From NCBI RefSeq assembly GCF_018760735.1, contig NZ_JAHHZN010000012.1, positions 61,267 through 125,266 on the forward strand: a DNA stretch of 64,000 nt, read 5' to 3'. The position numbers and the translations under genes are program-made. How positions within the stretch are numbered: position 1 is the first letter of the stretch; each line of letters starts with the position of its first letter. The notes beneath the pieces were generated by a model that made no database searches, was not told the DNA's origin, and was given only the letters and a program-made list of their open reading frames with translations. The stretch comes from Hymenobacter piscis (GTDB lineage Bacteria; Bacteroidota; Bacteroidia; Cytophagales; Hymenobacteraceae). Of this stretch, positions 46,034 to 55,981 are shown piece by piece.

Positions 46034-46259
46034 CCAGCAATTCCCTAGCCGACTTCAGCCTGATTTTGCCTTGCTCGTGCAGCTCCATCTGCTCCAAGGC
46101 TTCGCGGAAATCATCCACCCACTCCTGCTGGGCCGGGGTGAGCTTTTTGGCCGCCGTCTGCCGGATGGGCTTGGCGTCCACCTCAAAGGAAAAGCTCTTG
46201 AGCACCTTCATCAGGAAGGCGTATTGCTCATCGGGAACAGTCAGCAGAATCTGGCGCAT
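46023..46259 (-). CDS. Antitoxin of the RelE/ParE-type module
   Basis: A 78-aa protein directly upstream of and overlapping the toxin gene. The N-terminus MRQILLTVPDEQYAFLMKVL looks like a small fold for dimerisation, and the acidic helical C-terminus (WVDDFREALEQMELHEQGK, SARELLDEL) is suited to wrapping the toxin. No classic ribbon-helix-helix or AbrB motif is obvious. The ATG at 46259 is preferred over a longer frame to 46346 that overlaps the YjbR gene. Confidence 0.78.
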   Translation of the reverse strand: MRQILLTVPDEQYAFLMKVLKSFSFEVDAKPIRQTAAKKLTPAQQEWVDDFREALEQMELHEQGKIRLKSARELLDEL

Positions 46260-46278
46260 ATCGCAAAATACTGAGTTT

Positions 46279-46629
46279 CTAGGGTAATAGTTCGTCGCGC
46301 TGCTTTTTGGGCAGGGAGGCGCGCACCAGGTCGTAGGAATGGTCAATCAACTCGCGCAGCTGCTGCTCCGGCGCGCCCGTGCCGATGAGTACCGTGTTCC
46401 AGTGCTTCTTGTTCATGTGGTAGCCGGGCAGCACATACTCGTGCTGCTCGCGCAGCTCCTGGGCGCGCTCGGGGTCACACTTGAGGTTGATGCTGCCGAA
46501 GGTTTCGATGTCGGTGAGGGCAAACACTTTGCCGCCGACTTTGAACACCAGCGTTTCGGGGCCGAAGGGAGTTTCTTCGGTCACGCCGGCTTTGAGCAGG
46601 CAATAGTCGCGGAAGTCTTCGATGTTCAC
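46279..46629 (-). CDS. MmcQ/YjbR family protein
   Basis: A 116-aa protein of the MmcQ/YjbR (double-wing) family: MNIEDFRDYCLLKAGVTEETPFG, ETLVFKVGGKVFALTDIET, INLKCDPERAQELREQHEYV, PGYHMNKKHWNTVLI and a C-terminal helix. The fold binds DNA in vitro in some members, but the role is unknown. It ends 20 bp before the antitoxin start and could share its transcript. Confidence 0.9.
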   Translation of the reverse strand: MNIEDFRDYCLLKAGVTEETPFGPETLVFKVGGKVFALTDIETFGSINLKCDPERAQELREQHEYVLPGYHMNKKHWNTVLIGTGAPEQQLRELIDHSYDLVRASLPKKQRDELLP

Positions 46630-46635
46630 GCGGAG

Positions 46636-46730
46636 AGTTGTCAGGTAAGGTGGTCAGTCGTTAGGTGTCAGTTGCCAGTCAGGATACCTTACAGCAACCC
46701 CTGACAACTGGCAACCATCACCTGACAACT
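46636..46730. repeat. Intergenic copy of the GTTGTCAGTTG palindrome (diverged)
   Basis: Arms 46636-46683 (AGTTGTCAGGTAAGG...) and 46700-46730 (CCTGACAACTGGC...CACCTGACAACT) are inverted, with the GTTGTCAG/CTGACAAC words of the family inserted in alaS and ispG. Confidence 0.78.
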
Positions 46731-46733
46731 AAA

Positions 46734-46907
46734 TTACCGGATAAACCAGCGGTAGAGCAGCACCACCAGCGCCACCAGAAACATGGCCATGCTCAGCTTA
46801 TTAATGAAGTGCATGGTGCGCAGGTTGAAGTTGGTGTGGCGCGCGGGGTCGTTCTTGCGGAAAAAGTACCCGAGCATCGGGCCGAAATTAAACAGGTCTT
46901 TACGCAT
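46734..46907 (-). CDS. Small membrane protein (DUF6728-like)
   Basis: A 57-aa protein: a conserved-looking soluble start (MRKDLFNFGPMLGYFFRKND, NFNLRTMHFINK) and one C-terminal membrane helix (LSMAMFLVALVVLLYRWFI). It resembles a short Bacteroidota family, DUF6728, judged from memory of that start; the assignment is not checked. The ATG at 46907 is favoured over an upstream start. Confidence 0.62.
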   Translation of the reverse strand: MRKDLFNFGPMLGYFFRKNDPARHTNFNLRTMHFINKLSMAMFLVALVVLLYRWFIR

Positions 46908-46982
46908 GAGGCAGTTGGATTCGGGTTCGGAAAGATAACACCCGGGCCCCGGAAAAGATTTGCCCACAGGCCGGATGGCCGG

Positions 46983-47078
46983 GCAGTAGCGCGAACTGTG
47001 TAGTTCGCACCCCCGAGCCGTCCGGACGATTTCGTTTCAGCGGCGCGGGGACGCGAACTACACAGTTCGCGCTACTGC
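46983..47078. repeat. Perfect 26-bp inverted repeat
   Basis: Arms 46983-47008 and 47053-47078 are exact reverse complements (GCAGTAGCGCGAACTGTG...). Each arm also contains its own inner near-palindrome GCGAACTGTGTAGTTCGC. It ends 2 bp before the stop of the acyl-CoA ligase gene, so it lies at its 3' end. Confidence 0.9.
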
Positions 47079-47079
47079 G

Positions 47080-48849
<1,770 letters not shown>

Positions 48850-48957
48850 GGGAGAAGCGCGGGGAAAGCTGCCGAAACTGCGGCAATCCGCAAAAATAGG
48901 CGGCTGCCCGGTGGCAATGGCGGCAGGCCATAATTTTATCAGGGCACGGGCAGCCAC

Positions 48958-49124
48958 GCGGTGTAGAGCCGCGACCCTTCGCGGCTCGGCGTTGAACAGC
49001 TGAGGCCGCGCCGGCAGTACGATGTAGAGACGCGTATTCGCGTCTCGCTGTTGAACGACTGAGGCCGCACCATCCACTCAAACAACGTCAGCAACGACGA
49101 GACGCGAATACGCGTCTCTACATC
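48958..49124. repeat. GTAGAGACGC-family repeats (one degenerate half-copy plus a full palindrome)
   Basis: A unit at 48958-49011 (GTGTAGAGCCGCGACCC...GAGGCCGC) is followed by a full palindrome with arms 49021-49053 and 49092-49124 (GATGTAGAGACGCG... / ...CGCGTCTCTACATCC). The two left units share GTTGAAC and CTGAGGCCGC tails. They occupy most of the 346-bp gap between the ligase and the SnoaL-like gene; no gene is seen. Confidence 0.87.
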
Positions 49125-49195
49125 CAACGTCGGCCCGCATGCTGCTTCGGCAGGACGTTCTGTTACCTTGTGCGCTCTACCCCGCTGCTCAACTT

Positions 49196-49654
49196 ATGAA
49201 GTCTGTGTTCCTTCTGCCCCTGCTGCTGGCCGCTCCGGCGGCCTTCGCCCAAACCAAACCGGCCGCCGAAACCGAGGCGGTGCAGCAAACCATCCGCCGC
49301 TTCTTCGACGGCATGCGCCGCGGCGACAGTGCCGCCGTGCGCGCCACGCTGGCCCCGGGGGCGATATTCCACACCCTCGCCACCAAAAACGGCCAGACGC
49401 AGCTGCGCCCCGAAAGACCCACGGAGTTTGTGAAAGCCGTGGGTACGCCGCACCCAGAGGTGTGGGATGAGCGCATCACGTTTGAAAAAGTGCTCATTGA
49501 CGCCAACCTGGCCAGCGTCTGGACGCCCTACCAGTTCTACCGGGGCAGCACCTTCAGCCACTGCGGCTACAACTCGTTTCAGCTGGTGAAGCTGGCCGAG
49601 GGCTGGCGCATCGCCCACATCATCGACACGCGGCGCAAGGAGCCGTGTAAGTAA
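49196..49654 (+). CDS. Exported SnoaL/NTF2-like protein
   Basis: A 152-aa protein with signal peptide MKSVFLLPLLLAAPAAFAQ and an NTF2-like cone fold: ETEAVQQTIRRFFDGMRRGD, RATLAPGAIFHTL, RITFEKVLIDANLASVWTPY and NSFQLVKLAEGWRIAHIIDT. Stand-alone secreted NTF2-like proteins are common in Bacteroidota; the ligand or activity is unknown. The ATG at 49196 starts the signal peptide; a longer frame to 49139 is possible. Confidence 0.85.
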   Translation: MKSVFLLPLLLAAPAAFAQTKPAAETEAVQQTIRRFFDGMRRGDSAAVRATLAPGAIFHTLATKNGQTQLRPERPTEFVKAVGTPHPEVWDERITFEKVLIDANLASVWTPYQFYRGSTFSHCGYNSFQLVKLAEGWRIAHIIDTRRKEPCK

Positions 49655-49688
49655 AACAACCTTTAGCTCTGTCATCCTGAACGGAGGA

Positions 49689-50354
49689 TTATCCTTTCGC
49701 CGCCGCCACGATGTCGGGTACTTCCAGAATGGGTTTGGGGTAGCCGCGCTGGGCTACGTGCAGCATGGCCTGGCCCAGCTCCTGCAGCGTGGAAGCGAAT
49801 TTGGGGGCCACGCCGCGCACCACGGGGTACAGCCAGCCGAAATACTTGTAGTACGACAGCACGTGCCGCTGGCCGGGGGTGGCGCGCAGGAAACCGGGGC
49901 GGAACATGAACGCCTGCCGGAAGCCCAGCTGCCGCAGCTCGTTTTCGGTTTCGCCCTTCACGCGGGCCCACATCTGGCGGCTGCGCAGCGTGTCGTCGGT
50001 GCCGGAGCCCGAGACGTAGCAGAACGTGAGGTCGGGGCCGTTGTGGGCCAGCAGGGTGCGGGCGAAGTGCAGGGTCAGGTCGTAGGTGAGGCGGCGGTAC
50101 TCCGGCTCCTGCATCCCCACCGACGATACGCCCAGGCAGAAAAAGCAGGCGTTGTAGCCGCGCAGCTGGCCGGCAATGGGCGTGAGGTTGTGGAAATCCT
50201 CGTGCAGCAGCTCCCGCAGCTTGGGGTGCTGGTGCCCGCTGGGCCGGCGGCTGATGCTGAGCACCTGCTCCACTTCGGGGTTCTGCAAGCACTCCAGCAG
50301 CACCCCTTCCCCCACCATACCGGTCGTGCCGGTGAGTATCACGCGTAGTTTCAT
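49689..50354 (-). CDS. NAD(P)-binding Rossmann-fold protein (epimerase/SDR-like)
   Basis: A 221-aa atypical SDR. The start MKLRVILTGTTGMVGEGVLLE contains the glycine motif, followed by VEQVLSISRRPSG, YNACFFCLGVSSVG, LTFCYVSGSGTDD and FRQAFMFRPGFLRAT. It resembles the HTATIP2/CC3-like oxidoreductases. A related 220-aa gene lies at 54044-54706. Substrate unknown. Confidence 0.87.
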   Translation of the reverse strand: MKLRVILTGTTGMVGEGVLLECLQNPEVEQVLSISRRPSGHQHPKLRELLHEDFHNLTPIAGQLRGYNACFFCLGVSSVGMQEPEYRRLTYDLTLHFARTLLAHNGPDLTFCYVSGSGTDDTLRSRQMWARVKGETENELRQLGFRQAFMFRPGFLRATPGQRHVLSYYKYFGWLYPVVRGVAPKFASTLQELGQAMLHVAQRGYPKPILEVPDIVAAAKG

Positions 50355-50386
50355 GCTGGTGAGGACGGATAAGCGGCGCGGATGTT

Positions 50387-50902
50387 TTAGGCCTCGTCCG
50401 GATTCCAGTAGCCAGTAAACTCCGCGCCCATGTACGCAGCTGCTTCATAAGCATCTACCGGATACTCCTCCACAAACTGGGTATTCCAGAAAAACTGCCC
50501 CAGCGAGCAATTGAGCTTAATAAAGAACTTGCGCGGGTTTTCGGCTTCCTCTTCCCAGAAGTAATCGTGAAACAGATAGCCTACCTGCGAATCCCGAATA
50601 TCCAGCGCTATAGGGTCGCCGTTTAAACCACTGCCGACCAGCAGCAGCCCGGCCTGTAGAGCCCGCTGAAAATCGTCTTCCCAGTCCAGTTTCTTCTTCA
50701 GGGTATTTACATGATCAAAATGCACCTCCCCGATTGTCAGATCAGTATCGAAAGAAAACTCCGCCAACAGCTGCTGCACCTCCGCCGAGACGTTCCACTG
50801 CTGCAGTAGCGCCGCGTTTTCAGGGCGCAACTGCGCCCGGTGTTTCTGGGCGTTGATTCCTGCCGCTTCCAGCGCGGCCTGTAGTCTCTGTTTATCGGTC
50901 AT
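50387..50902 (-). CDS. Putative SUKH/SMI1-KNR4-like protein
   Basis: A 171-aa soluble acidic protein. The middle (LLLVGSGLNGDPIALDIRDS, VGYLFHDYFWEEEAENPRKF) fits the SUKH superfamily core, which in bacteria serves mostly as immunity against nuclease toxins. The N-terminal helix (TDKQRLQAALEAAGINAQKH) and C-terminus (YEAAAYMGAEFTGYWNPDEA) are unassigned. No toxin gene adjoins, but two further unassigned genes upstream could belong to the same immunity-like cluster. Tentative. Confidence 0.55.
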   Translation of the reverse strand: MTDKQRLQAALEAAGINAQKHRAQLRPENAALLQQWNVSAEVQQLLAEFSFDTDLTIGEVHFDHVNTLKKKLDWEDDFQRALQAGLLLVGSGLNGDPIALDIRDSQVGYLFHDYFWEEEAENPRKFFIKLNCSLGQFFWNTQFVEEYPVDAYEAAAYMGAEFTGYWNPDEA

Positions 50903-50947
50903 GGCAATTGAATATCTGCTGTAGATGCGTGAGCGGCTTGAATGTTC

Positions 50948-51277
50948 TTAGCTGTCAGGAAATAGCTGGTTCATTTGCTGAAAGCCAATTCCGCAGACAT
51001 TGGCATCAATCTGATCAACACCGTCCACATCAGTGATATCTATTCCTCCTTCTGCAACGATTTCACCGGCCAATGGTGAAACAGTTTTTAGCTTCAGTGC
51101 TGCAAGCCCTTCCCAATTGGGTGTTTCCAGATGTGCTTGGAAGAAAGGCTGATAGTTGGTGTAATAAGCGGACGTTGGCTTCAGGGTGCCCCCGATTACC
51201 CCCATCGAAGCGTCAACTACTTTTGCTTCGATAGTGCCCAAGAATGTCAGGCCGGCGAATAACTGGATTTCGTTCAC
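50948..51277 (-). CDS. Hypothetical protein, translationally coupled to upstream gene
   Basis: A 109-aa protein (VNEIQLFAGLTFLGTIEAKV, VIGGTLKPTSAYYTNYQPFF, AGEIVAEGGIDITDVDGVDQ). The GTG at 51277 forms a GTGA overlap with the stop codon of the upstream gene, the classic arrangement for coupled translation, and is therefore preferred over an ATG at 51325 that overlaps the neighbour by 52 bp. No family is recognised. The DNA is less GC-rich than the window average. Confidence 0.58.
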   Translation of the reverse strand: MNEIQLFAGLTFLGTIEAKVVDASMGVIGGTLKPTSAYYTNYQPFFQAHLETPNWEGLAALKLKTVSPLAGEIVAEGGIDITDVDGVDQIDANVCGIGFQQMNQLFPDS

Positions 51278-51690
51278 GGTCGAGTAAAAATCAGAAAAAT
51301 ATCTTCTTCCAATTCGAAGCCGCAATACTGAATTGCATCAAGACTCGCGCTTCTTCGCTCCTTTGGTGGCTGCCATTGATTACCAGCCCAGCAAGTATAA
51401 AGTTCTACTTTTTCTTCTTGCGAGAGGGCAGAATCAATGAAGCTTAACAAGGCATTTACTGAACTAGCATTCTTAGCGACCAACTCAGCATCTTCGAAAT
51501 CAATATCGTTGGCAAATCCATAGGAACACCCTTGCCAAGAGCCCAGATGATATATGTTCTTTTTAGTGAAGTTCGGAACTACTGCCACATCGGAAGCAGC
51601 AAGTGGCTGCACACTAAAAACAGGTTCCTCATCATCTGACGCCACTATAGACAAATCAGCATCTGCTCCGAGATAAACGCAATAGCACAT
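51274..51690 (-). CDS. Hypothetical protein
   Basis: A 138-aa soluble protein (MCYCVYLGADADLSIVASDD, NIYHLGSWQGCSYGFANDID, QEEKVELYTCWAGNQWQPPK, GFELEEDIFLIFTRP) with several Cys. Its stop overlaps the next gene's GTG start by 4 bp. Base composition is lower in GC than the neighbours ispG and the SUKH-like gene, hinting at acquisition. The group 50387-51690 may be an immunity-type cluster. No family recognised. Confidence 0.58.
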   Translation of the reverse strand: MCYCVYLGADADLSIVASDDEEPVFSVQPLAASDVAVVPNFTKKNIYHLGSWQGCSYGFANDIDFEDAELVAKNASSVNALLSFIDSALSQEEKVELYTCWAGNQWQPPKERRSASLDAIQYCGFELEEDIFLIFTRP

Positions 51691-51711
51691 ACGAGTCAGT
51701 AGTAAAGCCGC

Positions 51712-53772
51712 CTACCCCGCCACCGGCTCTTCCAGCAGCACGGGTTCCAGCCAGCGGCCGTCTTCGCGCATGAGTTCGATGAGCTCGTCTACGGCGCGTT
51801 CTTCGGGCACGGATTTCTTGATGACTTCCTGGCCGCGGTAGAGGGCAATTTTGCCTTTTCCCACGCCCACGTAGCCGTAGTCGGCGTCGGCCATTTCGCC
51901 GGGGCCGTTCACGATGCAGCCCATGATGCCGATTTTCACGCCCTTCAGGTGGTCGGTGCGCTTGCGGATCATGGCGGTGGTTTCCTGCAGATCGAACAGG
52001 GTACGGCCGCAGCTGGGGCAGCTGATGTACTCGGTTTTGCTCATGCGGGTGCGGGCCGCCTGCAGAATGCCGAAGCTGAGCTGGTTGAGCTGGTCCAGCG
52101 TAGTCAGCCACTCTTCTTTGCTGCGCTCCGGCAGCAGCTCGGTGCTCAGCAACACGCCGTCGCCAAGGCCGTCGAGGAGCAGGCCGCCCACGTCGGTGGC
52201 GGCGTAGAGCTGGGTTTGCTCGGGGCTCAGGGCCGGGTACTGGCGCTGGATGATGACGGGGTTGGGCACCGCGTGGTTCAGCAGCTCAAAGAACGCCCGG
52301 CGGATCTCGGGCATGGCGTGGGCGTTGTCGGTGGCGAGGATAATAACGGCCGTGGCGTCGTCGCGCAGCTGTTCCAGGACGGCGGGCGTGAGCGAGTCGA
52401 GGGTCTGGCGCACGAAGTTCAGCTCCTCATGGCGCGGACCGGCCGCGGCGTACTCCTCGGCCGTGAGCAGCGGGTAGTGGTCGGGGCGCTGGCCGGCGTC
52501 GAGCCAGGCGGCGTAGTCTACCACTTCCTTGAGGCCATTGGGCAGCATAAACGGAATGGGCCGCTGGCCCGAGTACACGTAGTCGGCCCCCAGGTCGTTC
52601 ATCTGGAACTTGTCGAGGAAAGCCGAATACAGGTGCCCCACAGCGCGCAGATCGGCGTATTCCAGGCCGGGCAGCCGCGAGAGGTCGGCCATGACGCGCG
52701 GCACGTTCTGCCCGCCCAGGTTCAGCACCTCCCGCGTCACGCGCCGGTGGTACTGGAAGGGGTCGATGGGAATAGTAGTTGTTAGTTGTTGGTTGTCAGT
52801 TGTCAGTTCGTTTGGAGCGTCATTTTCACTGACAACTGACAACCAGCAACTAGCAACTGAAGGGATAGGCTGGGCTTCCTGGGCGCGGTTGGTGTACCGG
52901 TCAATCAACGCCTTAGCAACCGGCGCCTCTGCTTCGGGGGCTTCAGTGAGGCTCACGCGTACGGTGTCGCCGAGGCCATCTTCGAGCAGCGTGCCAATGC
53001 CCACGGCCGATTTGATGCGGCCGTCTTCGGCCTCGCCGGCTTCCGTTACGCCCAGGTGCAGCGGGTAGGGCTGCAGACCCTCCTCGTCGAGCTTCTGCAC
53101 CAGCAGCCGGTAGGCCTGCACCATCACCTGGGTGTTGCTGGCCTTCATGCTCAGCACCACGTCGTAGTAGTTCTCCTCCTCGCAGAGGCGCAGGAATTCC
53201 AGCGCCGACTCCACCATGCCCAGCGGCGTATCGCCGTAGCGACTCAGAATCCGGTCGGACAAAGAGCCGTGGTTGGTGCCGATACGCATGGCCGTGCCGT
53301 ACTGCTTACAGATCTGCACCAGCGGGCGGAACCGCTCCCGGATGCGCTCCACCTCGGCGGCGTAGCTGCTGTCGGTGTACTCAATCACGTCGAACTTCTT
53401 CTTGTCGGCGTAGTTGCCGGGATTCACGCGCACTTTCTCCACGATGCGGGCGGCCAGTTCGGCGGCGTTGGGCGTGAAGTGGATGTCGGCAATGAGGGGC
53501 ACGGTGCAGCCACGCTTGCGCAGCTCCTTCTTGATTTCGAGCAGGTTCTGGGCCTCCTTCACGCTGGGGGCCGTGATGCGCACGTACTCGCAGCCGGCCT
53601 CTACCATGCGCAGCGTCTGCTCCACCGAGCCCAGCGTGTCCATGGTGTCCACGGTGGTCATGCTCTGCACCCGGATGGGGTTGAGCCCACCCAGCGGCAG
53701 GTCACCGATTTTCACTTCCCGGGAGAGACGGCGCTTGTACTCGGTGAGGCTGGGGCAATACGTTTTGTTCAT
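51712..53772 (-). CDS. ispG: 4-hydroxy-3-methylbut-2-enyl diphosphate synthase with an in-frame palindromic-element insertion
   Basis: Converts MEcPP to HMBPP in the MEP isoprenoid pathway with a [4Fe-4S] cluster. At 686 aa it is the long form with an inserted domain found in Bacteroidota and plants. The TIM barrel starts after YCPSLTEYKRRLSREVKIGD (PIRVQSMTTVDTMD, RIGTNHGSLSDRI); the Fe-S domain at the C-terminus has ISCPSCGRTLFDLQ and MGCIVNGPGEMADADYGYVG. Residues about 305-332 (containing SCWLSVVSE and ELTTDNQQLTT) are encoded by a palindromic repeat and lie in the inter-domain region. A -7 box precedes the gene. Confidence 0.96.
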   Translation of the reverse strand: MNKTYCPSLTEYKRRLSREVKIGDLPLGGLNPIRVQSMTTVDTMDTLGSVEQTLRMVEAGCEYVRITAPSVKEAQNLLEIKKELRKRGCTVPLIADIHFTPNAAELAARIVEKVRVNPGNYADKKKFDVIEYTDSSYAAEVERIRERFRPLVQICKQYGTAMRIGTNHGSLSDRILSRYGDTPLGMVESALEFLRLCEEENYYDVVLSMKASNTQVMVQAYRLLVQKLDEEGLQPYPLHLGVTEAGEAEDGRIKSAVGIGTLLEDGLGDTVRVSLTEAPEAEAPVAKALIDRYTNRAQEAQPIPSVASCWLSVVSENDAPNELTTDNQQLTTTIPIDPFQYHRRVTREVLNLGGQNVPRVMADLSRLPGLEYADLRAVGHLYSAFLDKFQMNDLGADYVYSGQRPIPFMLPNGLKEVVDYAAWLDAGQRPDHYPLLTAEEYAAAGPRHEELNFVRQTLDSLTPAVLEQLRDDATAVIILATDNAHAMPEIRRAFFELLNHAVPNPVIIQRQYPALSPEQTQLYAATDVGGLLLDGLGDGVLLSTELLPERSKEEWLTTLDQLNQLSFGILQAARTRMSKTEYISCPSCGRTLFDLQETTAMIRKRTDHLKGVKIGIMGCIVNGPGEMADADYGYVGVGKGKIALYRGQEVIKKSVPEERAVDELIELMREDGRWLEPVLLEEPVAG
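52777..52858. repeat. Palindromic element inserted in frame in ispG
   Basis: Arms 52777-52807 and 52828-52858 are inverted copies matching at 29 of 31 positions. The family is the one in alaS and at 33814, 37606 and 46636. The minus-strand reading frame used here has no stop, whereas an adjacent frame contains TAG (in TGCTAGTTGC). Confidence 0.93.
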
Positions 53773-53812
53773 AGTGAGGAAACCGGGGGCGGAAGGCGAA
53801 AGTTGCGCCCGG

Positions 53813-53820
53813 CAAAGGTA
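53813..53820 (-). promoter_or_regulatory. Bacteroidota -7 box (TACCTTTG) upstream of ispG
   Basis: Reads TACCTTTG on the minus strand, about 40 bp before the ispG ATG at 53772. Confidence 0.6.
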
Positions 53821-53836
53821 AGGGGTGTTGGGGGGA

Positions 53837-54045
53837 ATGAGTGAAGTGATGAATGAGTGAATGCGTGAGGTGGGCAGTTGATGAGAAGGGATGGTTGAAC
53901 CGTTGAATGGCCGTCATCCTGAGCGCAGCGAAGGACCTTACTGCGCCTGAACGAGTCGTTGCTACGGTCGTTCAGGCGCAGTAAGGTCCTTCGCTGCGCT
54001 CAGGATGACGGCCATTCACCCATTCACGGCTTCACTCACTTACTT
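53837..54045. repeat. Layered repeat: perfect 49-bp GTCATCCTGAGC palindrome flanked by GAATGAGTGA words
   Basis: Arms 53906-53954 (AATGGCCGTCATCCTGAGCG...) and 53969-54017 are exact reverse complements with a 14-nt loop. Outside them, GAATGAGTGAAGTGATGAATG on the left faces CATTCACCCATTCAC...CACTCAC on the right, so a second, shorter-word inverted layer encloses the palindrome. It fills the ispG/SDR gap. Confidence 0.88.
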
Positions 54046-54706
54046 AGTCGCTCTCCTTGCCGGCGACCCGGAAAACGTCCTCCAGGGTTTCCACCTGAAC
54101 GCCGGACCGTTCGTCGAGGGCGGAATGGAGCATGGCGCGGGCCACGGTGCGGCCGTGAATGGGCCGGTAGCTGCGCAGCAGCGGCATGGCGCTGGCCACC
54201 GTGGCCAGCCATAACCCAACCCGCTCACCCAGGCGCGGCTCCGAACGGCTCCCGGCCAGAATGCCCGGGCGCAGAATCCGGATGCGCTGGAAGGGCAGGC
54301 GCTTGATGTCGCGCTCCAGCTCGCCCTTCATGCGGGAGTAGAACACGAAGGCGTCGGCGTCGGCCCCGGCCGAGGAGACCAGCACGTAGGCCGGCACACC
54401 GTTTTCGGCCGCCGCCTGGGCCGCCTGAAACTGGTAGGTATAATCGACGGTGTACTGGGCTTCCTGGCTGCCGGCCTGGCTCAGGGTGGTACCGAGGCTG
54501 GAAAACAGCACGTCGCCGCGCAGCAGGTGATTCCAGTCGCGGGGCTGGTCGAAATCCACGAGATGTTCTTCCAGCTTGGGATTTTGGTAGCCCGTAGGAC
54601 GGCGGGTAAATACGTGCAGGTGCGTAAACCGGTCGTCGGAGAGCAGCTGCCGGAGCAAGTGGTCGCCGACGAGGCCGGTAGCGCCAATCAGCAAGGCGGT
54701 ATACAT
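54044..54706 (-). CDS. NAD(P)-binding Rossmann-fold oxidoreductase (HTATIP2-like)
   Basis: A 220-aa atypical SDR. The start MYTALLIGATGLVGDHLLRQ has the glycine motif, followed by HLHVFTRRPTGYQNPKLEEH, DVLFSSLGTTLSQAGS, YVLVSSAGADADAFVFYSRM (with the YxxxK-like YSRMK) and IRILRPGILAGSRSE. The ATG at 54706 is preferred over one at 54796. It resembles the 49689-50354 gene. Substrate unknown. Confidence 0.87.
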   Translation of the reverse strand: MYTALLIGATGLVGDHLLRQLLSDDRFTHLHVFTRRPTGYQNPKLEEHLVDFDQPRDWNHLLRGDVLFSSLGTTLSQAGSQEAQYTVDYTYQFQAAQAAAENGVPAYVLVSSAGADADAFVFYSRMKGELERDIKRLPFQRIRILRPGILAGSRSEPRLGERVGLWLATVASAMPLLRSYRPIHGRTVARAMLHSALDERSGVQVETLEDVFRVAGKESD

Positions 54707-54865
54707 AGGGCAGTAGGTGTCGGATGAGAGGTGTAAGCGAAAAAAGGACCCTTCCGGAACCGGACGGGTCGTGGTATGTAACCCATAAGGACGCATTTAG
54801 TCCGGTTCCGTTGCCCACTCCCGCCGAAACGCCTGATTACGGGGCAGTTTACTTTCTCCCGCAGG

Positions 54866-55858
54866 CTATGCGTGCGCCCGCCCGGCATCGGCCAGCAGCA
54901 CGATTTTGCCAATGTGGTCACTGGTTTCCATCAGGCGGTGAGCGGCGGCGGCCTCGGCCAGTGGAAAGGTGCGGTAAATGACGGGCCGGAACCGGCCGGC
55001 CGCCAGCAGGGGCCACACGTGTTGCTCCACGGCCGCCGCCAGCCGGGCCTTAAACGCGGCGCTGCGGGGCCGCAGGGTGCTGCCCGTGATAGTGAGGCGG
55101 CGCGTCATCACATCGAGGGCGTTGAACTCGGCCGCGGCGCCCTGCATGGCGTTGATGAACACCAGGCGGCCATCGTCGCGGAGCAGGCGCAGGTTTTTGG
55201 GCGTGTACTCGCCGCCCACCATGTCCAGAATCACGTCGGCCCCGCCGGCGGCGGCCACCTCGGCTTCAAAGTCCGCTTCCTTGTAGTTGATGACGATATC
55301 GGCCCCGAGGTCGGCCACGGCGGCGCACTTTTCGGCCGAGCCGGCGGTAGCGGCCACCCGGCTGCCCAGGGCGTGGGCCAGCTGTACGGCCGTTACGCCG
55401 ATGCCGCTGCTGCCCCCGTGCACGAGCAGGGTTTCGCCGGGCTGCAGGGCACCGCGCTCGAACACGTTGTGCCAGACGGTAAACACGGTTTCGGGCAGAC
55501 TGGCGGCCTCGGCCAGGCTCCAGCCGGTAGGCACGGGCAGGCAGTGCCGGGCGTCGGCCACGGCGTACTCGGCGTAGCCGCCCTGGGCCAGCAGGGCGCA
55601 GACCGCGTCGCCGGGCTGCCAGCGCGTCACGTCGGCCCCGCAGGCTTCCACGTGGCCGGCTATTTCCAGGCCCGGCACCAGCCCGGTTACGTCGGCACTG
55701 CCGCGGTACTTGCCCTGGCGCAGCAGCACGTCGGGGCGGTTCACGCCGGCCGCGCCTACTCGGATGAGCACTTCGTGGGGGGCCGGCGCGGGGCGGGGCG
55801 GGTCCTGTAGTTCCAGCACCTCGGGGCCGCCGGCTTCTCGGATAACAATGGCGTTCAT
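54866..55858 (-). CDS. NAD(P)H quinone oxidoreductase, PIG3 family
   Basis: A 330-aa zinc-free MDR-superfamily oxidoreductase. It begins MNAIVIREAGGPEVLELQDP, with GVNRPDVLLRQGKYRGSADV and PGLEIAGHV at the N-terminal domain, the nucleotide-binding LLVHGGSSGIGVTAVQLAHA, ILDMVGGEYTPKNLRLLRDD and a tail HRLMETSDHIGKIVL. The catalytic-zinc cysteines of alcohol dehydrogenases are absent. The ATG at 55858 is used. It is a single gene. Confidence 0.93.
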   Translation of the reverse strand: MNAIVIREAGGPEVLELQDPPRPAPAPHEVLIRVGAAGVNRPDVLLRQGKYRGSADVTGLVPGLEIAGHVEACGADVTRWQPGDAVCALLAQGGYAEYAVADARHCLPVPTGWSLAEAASLPETVFTVWHNVFERGALQPGETLLVHGGSSGIGVTAVQLAHALGSRVAATAGSAEKCAAVADLGADIVINYKEADFEAEVAAAGGADVILDMVGGEYTPKNLRLLRDDGRLVFINAMQGAAAEFNALDVMTRRLTITGSTLRPRSAAFKARLAAAVEQHVWPLLAAGRFRPVIYRTFPLAEAAAAHRLMETSDHIGKIVLLADAGRAHA

Positions 55859-55981
55859 GGCGAAAGGGGAATTAGCCCGGGGCGGCGGCAACCGCCCACC
55901 GCCGGGCGCGTAAACTTCCTCTCCTACGCACCCGGCCCCAATTGGGTGCCGCTCCCGCCCCGCTCCCGCCCCGCTCCGCCC

